Positions 24,192-32,777 are shown, counted from the stretch's first letter. The stretch: DNA of 64,000 nt from DASVBE01 sp963770375 (GCA_963770375.1 CAVYPM010000009.1:186001-250000), one strand, 5' to 3'. Made by a program: numbers and translations. Notes: generated by a model not told the origin, from the letters alone.

Positions 24192-24704
24192 ATGACGCAC
24201 CCGGACACCGCGGCCGGCCCGACCCGGGCTCTCGGCGCCGACTTCGCCGCCCCGGTCACCGACCGGTACTTCGAGGACTACCAGCCCGGCGCGGTCTACG
24301 AGTACGGCTACCTGACCGTCACCGAGGCGGAGATCCTCGACTTCGCCCGCCGGTTCGACCCGCAGCCGATGCACACCGACCTGGCTTACGCGCAGGCCGG
24401 GCCGTTCGGCGGGCTGATCGCCAGCGGCTGGCACACCGCCGGGCTGTTCATGCGGCTGTTCGCCGATCATTACCTGACCCGGGTCGCCAGCCTGGCCTCG
24501 CCCGGGATCGACGAGCTGCGCTGGCCCGCGCCGCTGCGCCCGGGCGACCTGCTGCGGATCCGGGCCGAGGTCGCCGAGGCCCGGCCGTCCCGCTCCAAGC
24601 CCGACCGGGGCCTGGTCCGCACCAGGTGCGAGCTGATCGCGGGCCCGGACACCACGGTCATGTCCGCGCTGGCCATGAACCTGATCGCGCGGCGGCCCGG
24701 ATAA
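24192..24704 (+). CDS. MaoC family dehydratase
   Basis: A 170-residue hot-dog-fold protein of the MaoC/R-specific enoyl-CoA hydratase group. The hydratase-2 motif region is seen in ILDFARRFDPQPMHTDLAYA (Asp and His catalytic pair), and PFGGLIASGWHTAGLFMRLF follows as usual. Such proteins hydrate enoyl-CoA, often linking beta-oxidation to polyester or polyketide supply. The ATG at 24192 is preferred over 24180 by family length. It ends 9 bases before lysA, so it may share a transcript, though no functional link is obvious. Confidence 0.88.
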   Translation: MTHPDTAAGPTRALGADFAAPVTDRYFEDYQPGAVYEYGYLTVTEAEILDFARRFDPQPMHTDLAYAQAGPFGGLIASGWHTAGLFMRLFADHYLTRVASLASPGIDELRWPAPLRPGDLLRIRAEVAEARPSRSKPDRGLVRTRCELIAGPDTTVMSALAMNLIARRPG

Positions 24705-24713
24705 CCTGGCGCC

Positions 24714-26141
24714 ATGTCCGCGCATGAGGCCGGGGCGCTGCACGCCCCCGGGTACGGCAGCACGGCGGCCGTCCCGGCCTGGCTGCGTCCCCCGGATGAC
24801 GTCAACGAGCTGCTTCCCGAGCTCTGGCCGAGCACCGTGCACCGCTCCGCGGCGGGCTCCCTTGTGGCCGGCGGCGTCGATGTCCGCGATCTGGCGGCCG
24901 AGTTCGGCACCCCAGCCTTCGTAATAGATGAAGCAGACTTTCGATCTCGTGCTTCCGCTTTCCGCGATGCGTTCAGCGAAGCGTTCGGTCCGCTGGGCGG
25001 CGCCGACGTGTACTACGCGGGGAAGGCGTTCCTGTGCACCGCGGTGGCCCGGTGGCTGCATGCCGACGGGGTGCGCCTGGACACGTGCTCGGGCGGGGAG
25101 CTGGCCGTCGGGCTGCGCGCCGGGATGCCACCGGGGCACATGACGCTGCACGGCAACAACAAGTCCGACGCCGAGATCGACCGGGCCGTCGCGGCCGGGA
25201 TCGGCCGGATCGTGATCGACTCCCTGGCCGAGATCGGCCGGGTCGCGGACGCCGCCGCCCGGCACGGGACCCGGATGCCGGTGCTGCTCCGGGTGACCGT
25301 GGGGGTGGAGGCGCACACCCACGAGTACATGTCGACCGCGCACGAGGACCAGAAGTTCGGCCTGTCCCTGCAGGGCGGGGTGGCCGCCGAGGCGGTGCGC
25401 CGGGTGCTGGCCCGGCCCGAGCTGGAGCTGCGCGGGCTGCACGCGCACATCGGCTCGCAGATCTTCGACACCGGCGGGTTCGAGGTCGCGACCCGGCGGC
25501 TGCTCGGCCTGCACGCCGAGGTGGCCCGGCAGCACGGGATCGAGCTGCCCGAGGTCGACCTGGGCGGCGGGTTCGGCATCGCCTACACGAGCGAGCACGA
25601 CCCGCTGCCGGCCAAGGGCATGGCCGCCTCGCTGGCCGAGATCGTGGTGCGGGAGTGCCAGTTCCTGGGCGTGGCGGTGCCGCGGGTGTCGGTCGAGCCG
25701 GGGCGGGCGATCGCCGGGCCGGCCGGGTTCACCCTGTACGCCGCGGGGACGATCAAGGACGTCGAGCTGGATCACGGCACGTCCCGCCGGTACGTCGCGG
25801 TCGACGGCGGGATGAGCGACAACATCCGCACGGCGCTGTACGACGCGGACTACTCGTGCACGGTGGCGTCGCGGGCGTCGGGGGCGCCGCCGGTGCTGGC
25901 CCGGGTGGTGGGCAAGCACTGCGAGAGCGGCGACGTGATCGTGAAGGACGAGTTCCTGCCCTCGGACGTGGCGGCCGGGGATCTGCTCGCGGTGCCGGGC
26001 ACCGGGGCGTACTGCCGGAGCATGGCCAGCCAGTACAACCACGTGCCGCGGCCGCCGGTGATCGCGGTCCGGGACGGGGCGGCGAAGGTGCTGCTGCGCC
26101 GCGAGACCGAGGACGACATCCTCGCGCTGGACGTGTCCTGA
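24714..26141 (+). CDS. lysA: Diaminopimelate decarboxylase
   Basis: A 475-residue PLP enzyme making L-lysine from meso-diaminopimelate. The Schiff-base lysine is Lys104 (YYAGKAFLC). Other marks: HGNNKSDAEIDRAVAAGIGR, STAHEDQKFGLSL, HAHIGSQIFDTGGF, DLGGGFGIAY, VEPGRAIAGPAG, VDGGMSDNIR, KHCESGDVIV (the cysteine reaching into the partner active site) and GTGAYCRSMAS. This is the form typical of actinomycete biosynthetic LysA. The N-terminal 45-residue extension is also usual there. A second, more distant lysA-like gene lies at 53470-54765. Confidence 0.95.
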   Translation: MSAHEAGALHAPGYGSTAAVPAWLRPPDDVNELLPELWPSTVHRSAAGSLVAGGVDVRDLAAEFGTPAFVIDEADFRSRASAFRDAFSEAFGPLGGADVYYAGKAFLCTAVARWLHADGVRLDTCSGGELAVGLRAGMPPGHMTLHGNNKSDAEIDRAVAAGIGRIVIDSLAEIGRVADAAARHGTRMPVLLRVTVGVEAHTHEYMSTAHEDQKFGLSLQGGVAAEAVRRVLARPELELRGLHAHIGSQIFDTGGFEVATRRLLGLHAEVARQHGIELPEVDLGGGFGIAYTSEHDPLPAKGMAASLAEIVVRECQFLGVAVPRVSVEPGRAIAGPAGFTLYAAGTIKDVELDHGTSRRYVAVDGGMSDNIRTALYDADYSCTVASRASGAPPVLARVVGKHCESGDVIVKDEFLPSDVAAGDLLAVPGTGAYCRSMASQYNHVPRPPVIAVRDGAAKVLLRRETEDDILALDVS

Positions 26142-26150
26142 CGTCGGCCA

Positions 26151-26177
26151 GCTAGCGCGGCCGGCCGCGCGGCTAGC
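26151..26177. terminator. Hairpin between lysA and exonuclease III genes
   Basis: GCTAGC-GCGGCC pairs with GGCCGC-(GCG)-GCTAGC within the 54 bases separating two converging stops. The stem is very GC-rich with one 3-base bulge. A bidirectional terminator is likely. Confidence 0.55.
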
Positions 26178-26195
26178 GCGTTCGGCCGGCCGTGG

Positions 26196-26981
26196 CTAGA
26201 GGTCGAGGTCGACCACGACCGGGGCGTGGTCGCTGGGGCCCTTGCCCTTGCGCGCCTCCCGGTCCACCCACGCGTCGGCCACCTTCCCGGCGAACGGCTC
26301 GTTGGCGTACACCAGGTCGATCCGCATGCCCATGCCCTTGTGGAAGGAGCCGGCCCGGTAATCCCAGTAGGTGAACGGGTGCGGGCCCTTCTCGATCCGC
26401 GGCACGACGTCGCTCAGGCCGGCCGCGCGCAGTTCGGCGAGCGCGGCCCGCTCGGCCGGCGTCACGTGCGTGGAGCCCTGGAAGGCGGCGATGTCCCACA
26501 CGTCGTCGTCGGCCGGGGCCACGTTGAAGTCGCCCATCAGCGCGAACGGTGTGGTGCCGGCCGCGTCCGCGGCGACCGCGTCCCGCAGTGCGGCCAGCCA
26601 GCGGAGCTTGTACTGGTAGTGCGGGTCCTCGGGGGTGCGGCCGTTGGGCACGTAGACCGAGCGGACGCGCACCGGCCCGCAGGTCGCGGAGATCGTCCTG
26701 GCTTCCAGGGTGTCCGGGCCCGGGAAGCCGGGGTCGCCGGCCAGGCCGCGCTCGACGCTGGCGAGCCCGGCTTTCGAGAGGATGGCGACCCCGTTCCACC
26801 GGCCCTCGCCGTGCGCCGCGATCTCGTAGCCGAGCTTGGTGACCTCGCCGGACGGGAAGGCGTCCGCGCCGACCTTGGTCTCCTGCAGGCAGACCACGTC
26901 GGGCGCGGTCTCCTCCAGCCAGCCGGTCAGCCGGGGCAGGCGGGCCAGCACCGAGTTCACGTTCCAGGTCGCGATCCGCAT
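26196..26981 (-). CDS. xthA: Exodeoxyribonuclease III (AP endonuclease)
   Basis: A 261-residue DNA repair nuclease of the exonuclease/endonuclease/phosphatase fold. It nicks DNA at abasic sites and removes 3' blocking groups. Motifs in order: ATWNVNSVLARLPRL (Asn), VVCLQETKVGADAFP (metal-binding Glu), ALMGDFNVAPADDDVWD (Asp/Asn), YWDYRAGSFHKGMGMRIDLV and the final PSDHAPVVVDLDL (Asp-His pair). Length and spacing match the XthA group. It is read toward lysA; the phosphotransferase-like gene ends 5 bases before its start and so may share its message. Confidence 0.95.
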   Translation of the reverse strand: MRIATWNVNSVLARLPRLTGWLEETAPDVVCLQETKVGADAFPSGEVTKLGYEIAAHGEGRWNGVAILSKAGLASVERGLAGDPGFPGPDTLEARTISATCGPVRVRSVYVPNGRTPEDPHYQYKLRWLAALRDAVAADAAGTTPFALMGDFNVAPADDDVWDIAAFQGSTHVTPAERAALAELRAAGLSDVVPRIEKGPHPFTYWDYRAGSFHKGMGMRIDLVYANEPFAGKVADAWVDREARKGKGPSDHAPVVVDLDL

Positions 26982-26986
26982 AACCG

Positions 26987-27970
26987 CTATCTCATCAGGT
27001 CGCCGAACGACTCGATGAGGCCTTCCCAGGCCGTGACCGAATCGGGGCTTTCCTCGTGCGGGCCGCTGAAGCGGCGCAGGAAGCCCCCGATGTCCCAGAG
27101 GGCCCAGAGCAGGGCGTACATCTCGATGGCCCGGGGGTCGGGCCGGTGCCCGGTGGCGGCCTCGTAGCGGGCGGCATCCTCGGTGCCAGCTTTGGTGACC
27201 GACCAGAGGTCCCGCTCCGGCCAGGCCAGCCCGGCCGTGTCCCAGTCGATCAGCAGCCGCTGCGGCCCGGTGCGCAGCACGTTGCCCGGGTGCGGCTCGC
27301 CGTGGGTGATCACGAGCGGCGCGGCCTCCGCGGTCAATGCGGCCACGAGTTCGTCCAGGCGGCGCAGCCCCCGCCCCAGGGCCGGGCGGTGCCCCTCGGC
27401 CAGGCCGCGGGCCGCCGCGGCATACGGGCCGTCGTCCCAGTCGAGCGCCGCCCCGCCGGCCACGCCGTCAAGGAACTCCCGCCACGGCACGGCCGCCGCC
27501 CTGACCGGCAGCCCCGGCCCGGCTGGCTCCCGGTGGAGACGCGCCAGCATGTCGATAACCGCGGTCCGGTCCTGCGCGGTGTACACGTCGCCCCAGTCCG
27601 AGGCCTCCGCGTCGATGTGCGGGAACGCGGTCACGCAGTAGTGCGGCGCGAGCCCCTCGACAAGCGTGCCGCCCAGCGTGGGCAGCGGCGCGACCACGAA
27701 CTCGAGCCCCGCCGCGGCCAGCCGCGCGGCGGCGGTCATCGTGGCGACCAGGTCCGCCGCGATGGCGGCGCTCCCGCCCGGATCATGGTCGTGCTCATCC
27801 GGGTCCTTGACGGTGATGAACCACCGCTCCCCGTCCCGGCCGTCCGCGGTCCAGTGGTAGTCCCCGTAACCCACCGGCGCGTACCGCAAGCCCGTCACCG
27901 GGAACCCCCACCGCTCCCGCAACAGCGCCGCAAGCGCCTGCGCGCTCACCCCAGCGGGCTCATCCTGCAC
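26987..27970 (-). CDS. Aminoglycoside phosphotransferase family protein
   Basis: A 327-residue kinase-like protein of the APH family. The Brenner-type motif appears as ITHGEPHPGNVLRTGPQRLL and the metal site as LIDWDTAGLAWPERDL. An N-terminal lobe residue for ATP is in RWFITVKDPDEHDHD. It resembles the spectinomycin phosphotransferase-like branch, but most members in actinomycetes have no proven drug substrate, and I would not call it a resistance gene. The start is a GTG at 27970. The stop is 5 bases from the exonuclease III start on the same strand. Confidence 0.85.
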   Translation of the reverse strand: MQDEPAGVSAQALAALLRERWGFPVTGLRYAPVGYGDYHWTADGRDGERWFITVKDPDEHDHDPGGSAAIAADLVATMTAAARLAAAGLEFVVAPLPTLGGTLVEGLAPHYCVTAFPHIDAEASDWGDVYTAQDRTAVIDMLARLHREPAGPGLPVRAAAVPWREFLDGVAGGAALDWDDGPYAAAARGLAEGHRPALGRGLRRLDELVAALTAEAAPLVITHGEPHPGNVLRTGPQRLLIDWDTAGLAWPERDLWSVTKAGTEDAARYEAATGHRPDPRAIEMYALLWALWDIGGFLRRFSGPHEESPDSVTAWEGLIESFGDLMR

Positions 27971-28058
27971 GGGGGGACTCTAACCGGCTGAGCCGCGGGG
28001 TCCAAAGTGAATTACCAGGTCAGGGTCGTGGCCGAAGATGTGGGGAACGTGCCCCGCG

Positions 28059-28931
28059 CTAGCCGCTGGTGGCGTGGCCGGGTGGGGTGATGGTGAAGAG
28101 CTGGTAAGTGGTGAGGGGCGTGGGGCCGGACAGGGTGAGGGGTCCGGTCGTGGCGGCGGGCGGGACGACGGCGGTGAGCTGGTGCGGGGACGTGATCGCG
28201 AACGAGGCGGCGTCCACGCCGGCGAAGGCCACGCCGGTGACGTCGCCGAAGTTGCGGCCGGTGACCGTGACCTCGGTGCCCGCCGGGCCGCTGGCCGGGG
28301 TGAGGGCGGTCACCACCGGCTGGGTGGCGGGGTCGCCGGGGTCGTCCGTGCTGGATGACAGGTCGCTGAGGGAATCGGCGTTCTGCGGGGCGTTGGTGAA
28401 CAGGGTCGAGAACACCGCCTGCAGCTTTTCCACGGTCTGCGCGGAGAACAGCCCGACCAGGGCGGAGATGCTCGCGATGCCGTAGGGGTCGGGCTGGCTC
28501 TCCGAGGCGCCGCCGGGCAGCAGGCCGGCCCGCAGCACGATGTAGGCGATCGTGGCCAGGACCGCGCCGACCAGGGGGAGGGCCAGGTAGTACAGCAGCC
28601 AGCTGCGGAACAGGTAACGCTCGCCCACGTAGGTGGACAGCGAGCGGAGGCTGTGCAGCAGGCCGCCGAGCGCGCCGGCCAGCGAGACGGTGAGGAAGAA
28701 CTGCTGGTCCGGGGTGAGCTGCAGACGCCAGCCGAAGTAGACGAACTCCGCCGTCCTGGCCGGTGTGTGCGGCCAGAAGTACCAGAGGCTGTACAGCGAC
28801 CAGGCCACCGCGGCGACCAGGGTCAGCCCGATGACCGCGATTCCGAAGGTCCGCACCTCGCGGGCGCCGACCATCGTGCGGGGCCGCGGTTTCGCGGGGT
28901 GCGGGGCACCAGGGCCACCCGAAGCGGTCAC
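28059..28931 (-). CDS. Membrane protein with C-terminal IPT/TIG domain
   Basis: A 290-residue protein with three likely membrane helices (FGIAVIGLTLVAAVAWSLYS, QFFLTVSLAGALGGLLHSL, LPLVGAVLATIAYIVLRAG) in the first half. The C-terminal 85 residues form an immunoglobulin-like TIG domain (VVTALTPASGPAGTEVTVTG, RNFGDVTGVAFAGVDA, LTAVVPPAATTGPLTLSGP). The layout suggests a membrane-anchored protein with an exposed binding domain. No close functional family was recognised and no operon partner is evident. Confidence 0.82.
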   Translation of the reverse strand: MTASGGPGAPHPAKPRPRTMVGAREVRTFGIAVIGLTLVAAVAWSLYSLWYFWPHTPARTAEFVYFGWRLQLTPDQQFFLTVSLAGALGGLLHSLRSLSTYVGERYLFRSWLLYYLALPLVGAVLATIAYIVLRAGLLPGGASESQPDPYGIASISALVGLFSAQTVEKLQAVFSTLFTNAPQNADSLSDLSSSTDDPGDPATQPVVTALTPASGPAGTEVTVTGRNFGDVTGVAFAGVDAASFAITSPHQLTAVVPPAATTGPLTLSGPTPLTTYQLFTITPPGHATSG

Positions 28932-29085
28932 CTGCGGTCCTTTCCTGGGCGCCGGTCCGGGCCGTTCCGCGGTCGCCGGGCGTCATCGCGTGATGACGCG
29001 GGACAAGGCTGCCATCAATGGCCGGGCGGCATGATCATTACCGGCGAAGAAGGGCGAACCGGAGGTACGGAACGGCCGGGTCCGG

Positions 29086-29625
29086 TCAGGACGTGGGCAC
29101 CCAGAAGCGGAGCTTGCCGGCCCGCTGGTCCTCCAGCACGCCGCCGTTGGCCTCAATCACCTTCCGCGAGCCGGTGTTATCCGGGTCGCAGGTGACCAGC
29201 GCCGGGTCGATGCCGAGCCGGGCCGCCACCGGCCGGGCGGCGGCCAGCATCGCCGTGGCGTGGCCCCGCCGCCGGGCCGACGGCCGCACGTCGTAGCCGA
29301 TGTGGCCGCCCCATTCCAGCAGGGTGGGGGTCAGCCGGTGCCGGATCGAGATCCGGCCCAGGTAGTCGGCGCCGTCCACCCACCACAGCGTGGTAGACGG
29401 CACCATCCAGGCCGGCCGCGGCGCGTCCTCGCGGGCCTGGCCCACCACCCGGGCCACGTATTCGCTGAACACCCCGGGGTCGGACCACTCGCCGCCCCCA
29501 TCGCGGATGTCCCGGCCGATCATGCTGTTGTCCGCGCCGCCGCCGCGCCCCTCGGCCTGGAACTCGGCCATCGCGGCCAGGAACGACAGGTGCACCTGGG
29601 TGGTCGGCGGGCAAAGCTGCGGCAT
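29086..29625 (-). CDS. GNAT family N-acetyltransferase
   Basis: A 179-residue acetyltransferase. The acetyl-CoA-binding region is seen in WGGHIGYDVRPSARRRGHAT, where R-R-x-G-H replaces the usual Q-x-x-G-x-G/A loop, followed by AMLAAARPVAARLGIDPALV, TCDPDNTGSRKVIEANGGVL and a hydrophobic end (LRFWVPT). This is the YidJ/RimJ-like type that often acts on unknown small molecules. The ATG at 29625 begins MPQLCPPTTQVHLSFLAAM, as in close relatives. The frame continues open upstream but without a start signal. Confidence 0.88.
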   Translation of the reverse strand: MPQLCPPTTQVHLSFLAAMAEFQAEGRGGGADNSMIGRDIRDGGGEWSDPGVFSEYVARVVGQAREDAPRPAWMVPSTTLWWVDGADYLGRISIRHRLTPTLLEWGGHIGYDVRPSARRRGHATAMLAAARPVAARLGIDPALVTCDPDNTGSRKVIEANGGVLEDQRAGKLRFWVPTS

Positions 29626-29662
29626 GCGCTCAGTCCTACTCCGCCCCCGCCGTAGGCGCACG

Positions 29663-30205
29663 CTATTTCCGGCCGCCGAGGGAGGCGTACAGGGTGAGGT
29701 GGCCGCCGGCGGCCTGAGCGGGGTCGATGGCGGCGTAGATCGCCGCGGACCGGGCGCCCCGCGGGCCGTGACCGGTGACGGTGGCCAGCACCCAGTAGCC
29801 GCGGTCGCCGGCCAGCGGCAGGGCGAGCACCGGCGCGGCGCTGGGGGAGTACCGGATCCGCTCCGCACCGGACCGGGTGAGCTCACGGGCCAGGAACCGC
29901 GGGTAGGCCGGCGGCGGCAGCACGGCCGGGCCGACGCAGGGGTTCAGCGCCTGGCACAGGGCGGGCCACTGGCCGGTCCGGCTGGTCACCGCGGCGGCCA
30001 GCCGCCAGGTGCGGTCGTGCCGGGTGAACACCAGGGCGGCAGACGCGAGCCGCCGCCCGGGGGCGAACGCGTCGGTGCGGGCGTAGGCCACGAACACCGA
30101 GGCCCGGTAGGCCTGGCAGGGCACAGCAACGACAAGGCCCGTCAGGCGAAGGGGGCCCGGGCGGCCCGCGGCGGCATGCTGAACGTCCCGGTACACCCGG
30201 CGCAT
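29663..30205 (-). CDS. Hypothetical protein, possibly truncated at its N-terminus
   Basis: About 180 residues that I do not recognise (RASVFVAYARTDAFAPGRRL, AALVFTRHDRTWRLAAAVTS, GYWVLATVTGHGPRGARSAA). The pattern looks like the C-terminal part of a secreted or lipoprotein-type protein, with two conserved-looking cysteines (PALCQALNPCVG), yet no signal peptide or ribosome site precedes the ATG at 30205. The frame remains open upstream into the antisense of a damaged histidine kinase. I infer that both genes lost their starts in one rearrangement near 30206-30260. Confidence 0.5.
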   Translation of the reverse strand: MRRVYRDVQHAAAGRPGPLRLTGLVVAVPCQAYRASVFVAYARTDAFAPGRRLASAALVFTRHDRTWRLAAAVTSRTGQWPALCQALNPCVGPAVLPPPAYPRFLARELTRSGAERIRYSPSAAPVLALPLAGDRGYWVLATVTGHGPRGARSAAIYAAIDPAQAAGGHLTLYASLGGRK

Positions 30206-30260
30206 CGGGCCAGTGGTGAGCCGGTCAAAGGCCGCGGCCTCGTGGTGAATCCACAGCCGG

Positions 30261-30790
30261 CAGCGGCTCGTCACGCTCTCGCTGGCGATCGGCATCGCCC
30301 GGGACCGGGCCGCGGGCGCCGATCCCGACCTGGAGGCGCTGCTCGAATCCGCGTCCAAGGAGGCCAGGGCGGCCATCGCCGAGCTGCGCGAGCTGGCCCG
30401 CGGCATCCACCCGGCGGTGCTCACCCAGACCGGCCTGGAGGGCGCGATCCAGGCGCTGGTGGAGCGTTCGCCGGTGACCACGCAGGTCCGCGACGTGCCG
30501 GCGGCCGGTTCCCGGCCCAGGTGGAGGCGACCGCGTACTTCGTGGTGTCCGAGGCGCTCGCTAACGTGGCCAAGCACGCCCAGGCCAGCGCCGCTGTCGT
30601 CACGGTCCGCGAGCAGGCCGGGCGGCTGGAGGTCGAGGTGAGCGACGACGGCGTCGGCGGCGCGCAGGCCGGGTCCGGCAGCGGGCTGGCCGGGCTGGCC
30701 GACCGGGTCGCCTCGGTCGGCGGCTCGCTGACCGTGCACAGCCCGCCCGGCGGCGGCACCCGGCTGCAGGCGGTGATCCCGTGCCCGTGA
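30261..30790 (+). pseudogene. Histidine kinase remnant (NarL/DesK type), no H-box, frameshifted
   Basis: The sequence begins inside a HisKA_3 dimerisation domain (QRLVTLSLAIGIARDRAAG, ARAAIAELRELARGIHPAVL), just after where the phospho-accepting His-Asp motif should be; a stop codon (30246-30248) closes the frame upstream. A shift near 30501-30508 moves to the frame holding the ATPase domain (EATAYFVVSEALANVAKHAQ, EVEVSDDGVGGAQAGSGSGL, GGSLTVHSPPGGGTRLQAVI). The whole sensor half is gone. The 3' end still overlaps the downstream response regulator, so it was once a normal two-component operon. Confidence 0.85.
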
Positions 30791-31482
30791 CCGGCCCCGG
30801 CGCGGGCCCGGGGACCAGCCCCGCCGATGATGCGCCCACGTGCGTCGTCATCGCCGAGGACTCCGTGCTGCTCGCCGAGGGCCTGAAGCGCGTGCTGGCC
30901 GACGCGGGCTTCGAGGTGGCCGGCCTGGCCGCGGACGCCGGCGCCCTGCTCCGGCTGACCGGCCAGATCCGCCCGCAGGTCGTGCTGACCGATATCCGGA
31001 TGCCGCCCACCCAGACCACTGAAGGGCTCGAGGCCGCGCTGGAGATCAGGCGGCGCTGGCCCGGCACCGCGGTCCTGGTCATGTCCCAGCACGTGGAGAC
31101 CCAGCACGTGGTCGAGCTGCTGGCGGGCGACCCGCGCGGGGTGGGCTACGTCCTCAAGGAGCGCGTCGCCGACCTCGCCCAGTTCACCGACGCGGTCCGC
31201 CGGGTCGCGGCGGGGGAGTCGGTCATCGACCCGGAGATCATCGCCCGCCTGGTGGCCCGGCCCCGGGCCGGCAGCCCGCTGGAGTCGCTGACCGACCGGG
31301 AGAAGGAGGTCCTCGGACTGATGGCCGAGGGCCGCTCCAACCAGGCCATCGCCCAGCAGCTGTGGATGTCGCCCAAGACGGTGGAAACCCACGTGGGCAG
31401 CATTTTCACCAAGCTCGATCTGCTGCCCGACGCGGGCGACCACCGGCGGGTGCTGGCGGTGCTCGCCTTCCTCCGGCAGTAG
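30781..31482 (+). CDS. NarL/FixJ family response regulator (LuxR-type HTH)
   Basis: A 233-residue regulator. The receiver domain has the acidic pair (VIAEDSVLL), the phospho-accepting Asp in VVLTDIRMPPTQ, Ser in VLVMSQH and the lysine in GYVLKERV. The C-terminal LuxR-type HTH is complete: SLTDREKEVLGLMAEGRSNQ, AIAQQLWMSPKTVETHVGSI, FTKLDL. The start may be the GTG at 30781 or, by GTGA overlap with the kinase stop, at 30787. Its partner kinase upstream is broken, so it may now be an orphan or be driven by another kinase. Confidence 0.92.
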   Translation: MPVTGPGAGPGTSPADDAPTCVVIAEDSVLLAEGLKRVLADAGFEVAGLAADAGALLRLTGQIRPQVVLTDIRMPPTQTTEGLEAALEIRRRWPGTAVLVMSQHVETQHVVELLAGDPRGVGYVLKERVADLAQFTDAVRRVAAGESVIDPEIIARLVARPRAGSPLESLTDREKEVLGLMAEGRSNQAIAQQLWMSPKTVETHVGSIFTKLDLLPDAGDHRRVLAVLAFLRQ

Positions 31483-31510
31483 CGCCCCGGGTGCCTGGCT
31501 AACGTAAAGC

Positions 31511-32467
31511 ATGAAGGGATACGGAGGTCCGGCGCGGGCGCCGGAACCGGGCTGGCCGGGCGGGGCGGGACCCGCACCCCCGGCACCGTATTCCATCCCG
31601 ATCTATCGCCAGGCAGAAGCGGCGCGCATCCTCGGCATCCCGCGCAGCACGCTGCGCCACTGGGCGGCCGGCGGGGCGGCGGGGCTGGTCACGGTGACCC
31701 GGCCGGCCGGGCGGGGCGGTCCCAGCGTGCCGTTCACCGGCCTGGCCGAGGCGTTCGTGCTCGCGTCGCTGCGCCGGGCGGGCGTGCCGATGCAGCGGAT
31801 CCGGGCCGGGGTCGCGCGGCTGCGGGCCGAGCTTGGGGTGCGCCCGGTGCTGGCCAGCGACCGGCTCCGGGCCGCCGGCGGGGAGCTGCTCTGGCTGGAC
31901 GCGGACGGCGGGCTGGCCGAGGCGCGCAGCGGGCAGCTGGTGCTGCGCGAGGCAATCGAGGACGGCCTGGGGCGGGTCAGCTACGACGCAGGCGGGTGGG
32001 CCCGGGCGATCACGATCCGCCGCGGGGATTCTGAGCTGGTCGTGGACCCGCTGGTGAACGGCGGCCGGCCCCGGCCCCGGCGGCAGGCCGGCCGGGCGGC
32101 TAGCCGGCGGGCCGGGAAACGGCGGTGCGGTTACTGGCCGACGCGGCCGTCGATGCGCTCGCGCAGGAAGTCGGCGTGGCCGTTGTGCCGGGCGTATTCC
32201 TCGATCATGTGGACAATGACCTCACGCAGCGTGACCGGGCCTTCGCCGTGGTCACCGGTGATCCCCAGGTCCGGGGCGCGGGCCACGAAGTCCTCGGCGA
32301 ACGCGATCTCGGCCCGCCAGGCGGCCCAGGCCCGGGCCACCACGGCCGGGTCGGGAACCGCGTCGTCGAAGTCCGCATTGGGCCGCTCCCTGGAGCGGTA
32401 CAGGCGGGGCGCATCCTGGCCGGCCAGGGTCCGGCGGAACCAGCTCCGCTCGGTTTCGGCCAGGTGA
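31511..32467 (+). CDS. MerR-HTH/DUF433-like protein with an abnormal C-terminus
   Basis: The first 185 residues look like an antitoxin-type HTH protein: YRQAEAARILGIPRSTLRHW is a MerR-like helix-turn-helix, and AEAFVLASLRRAGVPMQRIR, AGVARLRAELG and ELVVDPLVNGGRP match the HTH-plus-DUF433 architecture seen in VapB45-like proteins. The DUF433 part stops being recognisable at about 32060; from there the frame runs 400 bases antisense over the DinB-like gene with arginine-rich nonsense before its stop at 32467. The natural end is probably lost by a small indel or deletion. The PIN-like toxin partner usually found next to such genes is missing. Confidence 0.6.
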   Translation: MKGYGGPARAPEPGWPGGAGPAPPAPYSIPIYRQAEAARILGIPRSTLRHWAAGGAAGLVTVTRPAGRGGPSVPFTGLAEAFVLASLRRAGVPMQRIRAGVARLRAELGVRPVLASDRLRAAGGELLWLDADGGLAEARSGQLVLREAIEDGLGRVSYDAGGWARAITIRRGDSELVVDPLVNGGRPRPRRQAGRAASRRAGKRRCGYWPTRPSMRSRRKSAWPLCRAYSSIMWTMTSRSVTGPSPWSPVIPRSGARATKSSANAISARQAAQARATTAGSGTASSKSALGRSLERYRRGASWPARVRRNQLRSVSAR

Positions 32468-32721
32468 CGGACCAGGCCAAGCAGCGACAGGTTGGACGGC
32501 GGGACCGACCGGCAGGCCATCGCCGCCTCGTCCAGGCCCGCGCATTTCAGCTCCAGCGTGAGCCGCCGGTCGCGGAGATAACCGGTCAGGACGGAGCGCT
32601 CGTCACTGCCGGCCGGGGCGTCGGACCGGGGGTCGTCTTCGGGCGCGACGAACATGTCCGACCAGCCGAACTTCCGGTCGGGCTGGCGGGCGGGCGGGGC
32701 AGGGTCACCGAGCGTGTCCAT
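32131..32721 (-). CDS. DinB family protein (DUF664)
   Basis: A 196-residue four-helix protein of the DinB/DUF664 group, a family of metal-binding proteins that includes mycothiol-dependent enzymes. Marks: SVLTGYLRDRRLTLELKCAG, SNLSLLGLVRHLAETERSWF (first His ligand), VIVHMIEEYARHNGHADFLR (the HMIEEYARHxGHAD end signature) and ERIDGRVGQ. Three histidines are placed as in metal-binding members. The substrate is unknown. The ATG at 32721 is preferred; 32757 is possible. The frame of the MerR-like gene overlaps it antisense. Confidence 0.9.
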   Translation of the reverse strand: MDTLGDPAPPARQPDRKFGWSDMFVAPEDDPRSDAPAGSDERSVLTGYLRDRRLTLELKCAGLDEAAMACRSVPPSNLSLLGLVRHLAETERSWFRRTLAGQDAPRLYRSRERPNADFDDAVPDPAVVARAWAAWRAEIAFAEDFVARAPDLGITGDHGEGPVTLREVIVHMIEEYARHNGHADFLRERIDGRVGQ

Positions 32722-32777
32722 AGCACGAGCCTCGGCGACGGGGGCGGTTTTTACCACTTATTTTCGGTTCGGGCGGG

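Noticed and set aside
24705..24713. Lysine riboswitch ahead of lysA
   Set aside because: Only nine bases separate lysA from the MaoC gene, leaving no room for a leader.
23967..26042. A 691-codon minus-strand frame over lysA
   Set aside because: The length is due to high GC; lysA on the plus strand has all motifs and the antisense product has none.
26987..27970. Calling the phosphotransferase an antibiotic resistance gene
   Set aside because: The APH fold is used for many substrates, no resistance context is seen, and specific substrate residues cannot be confirmed.
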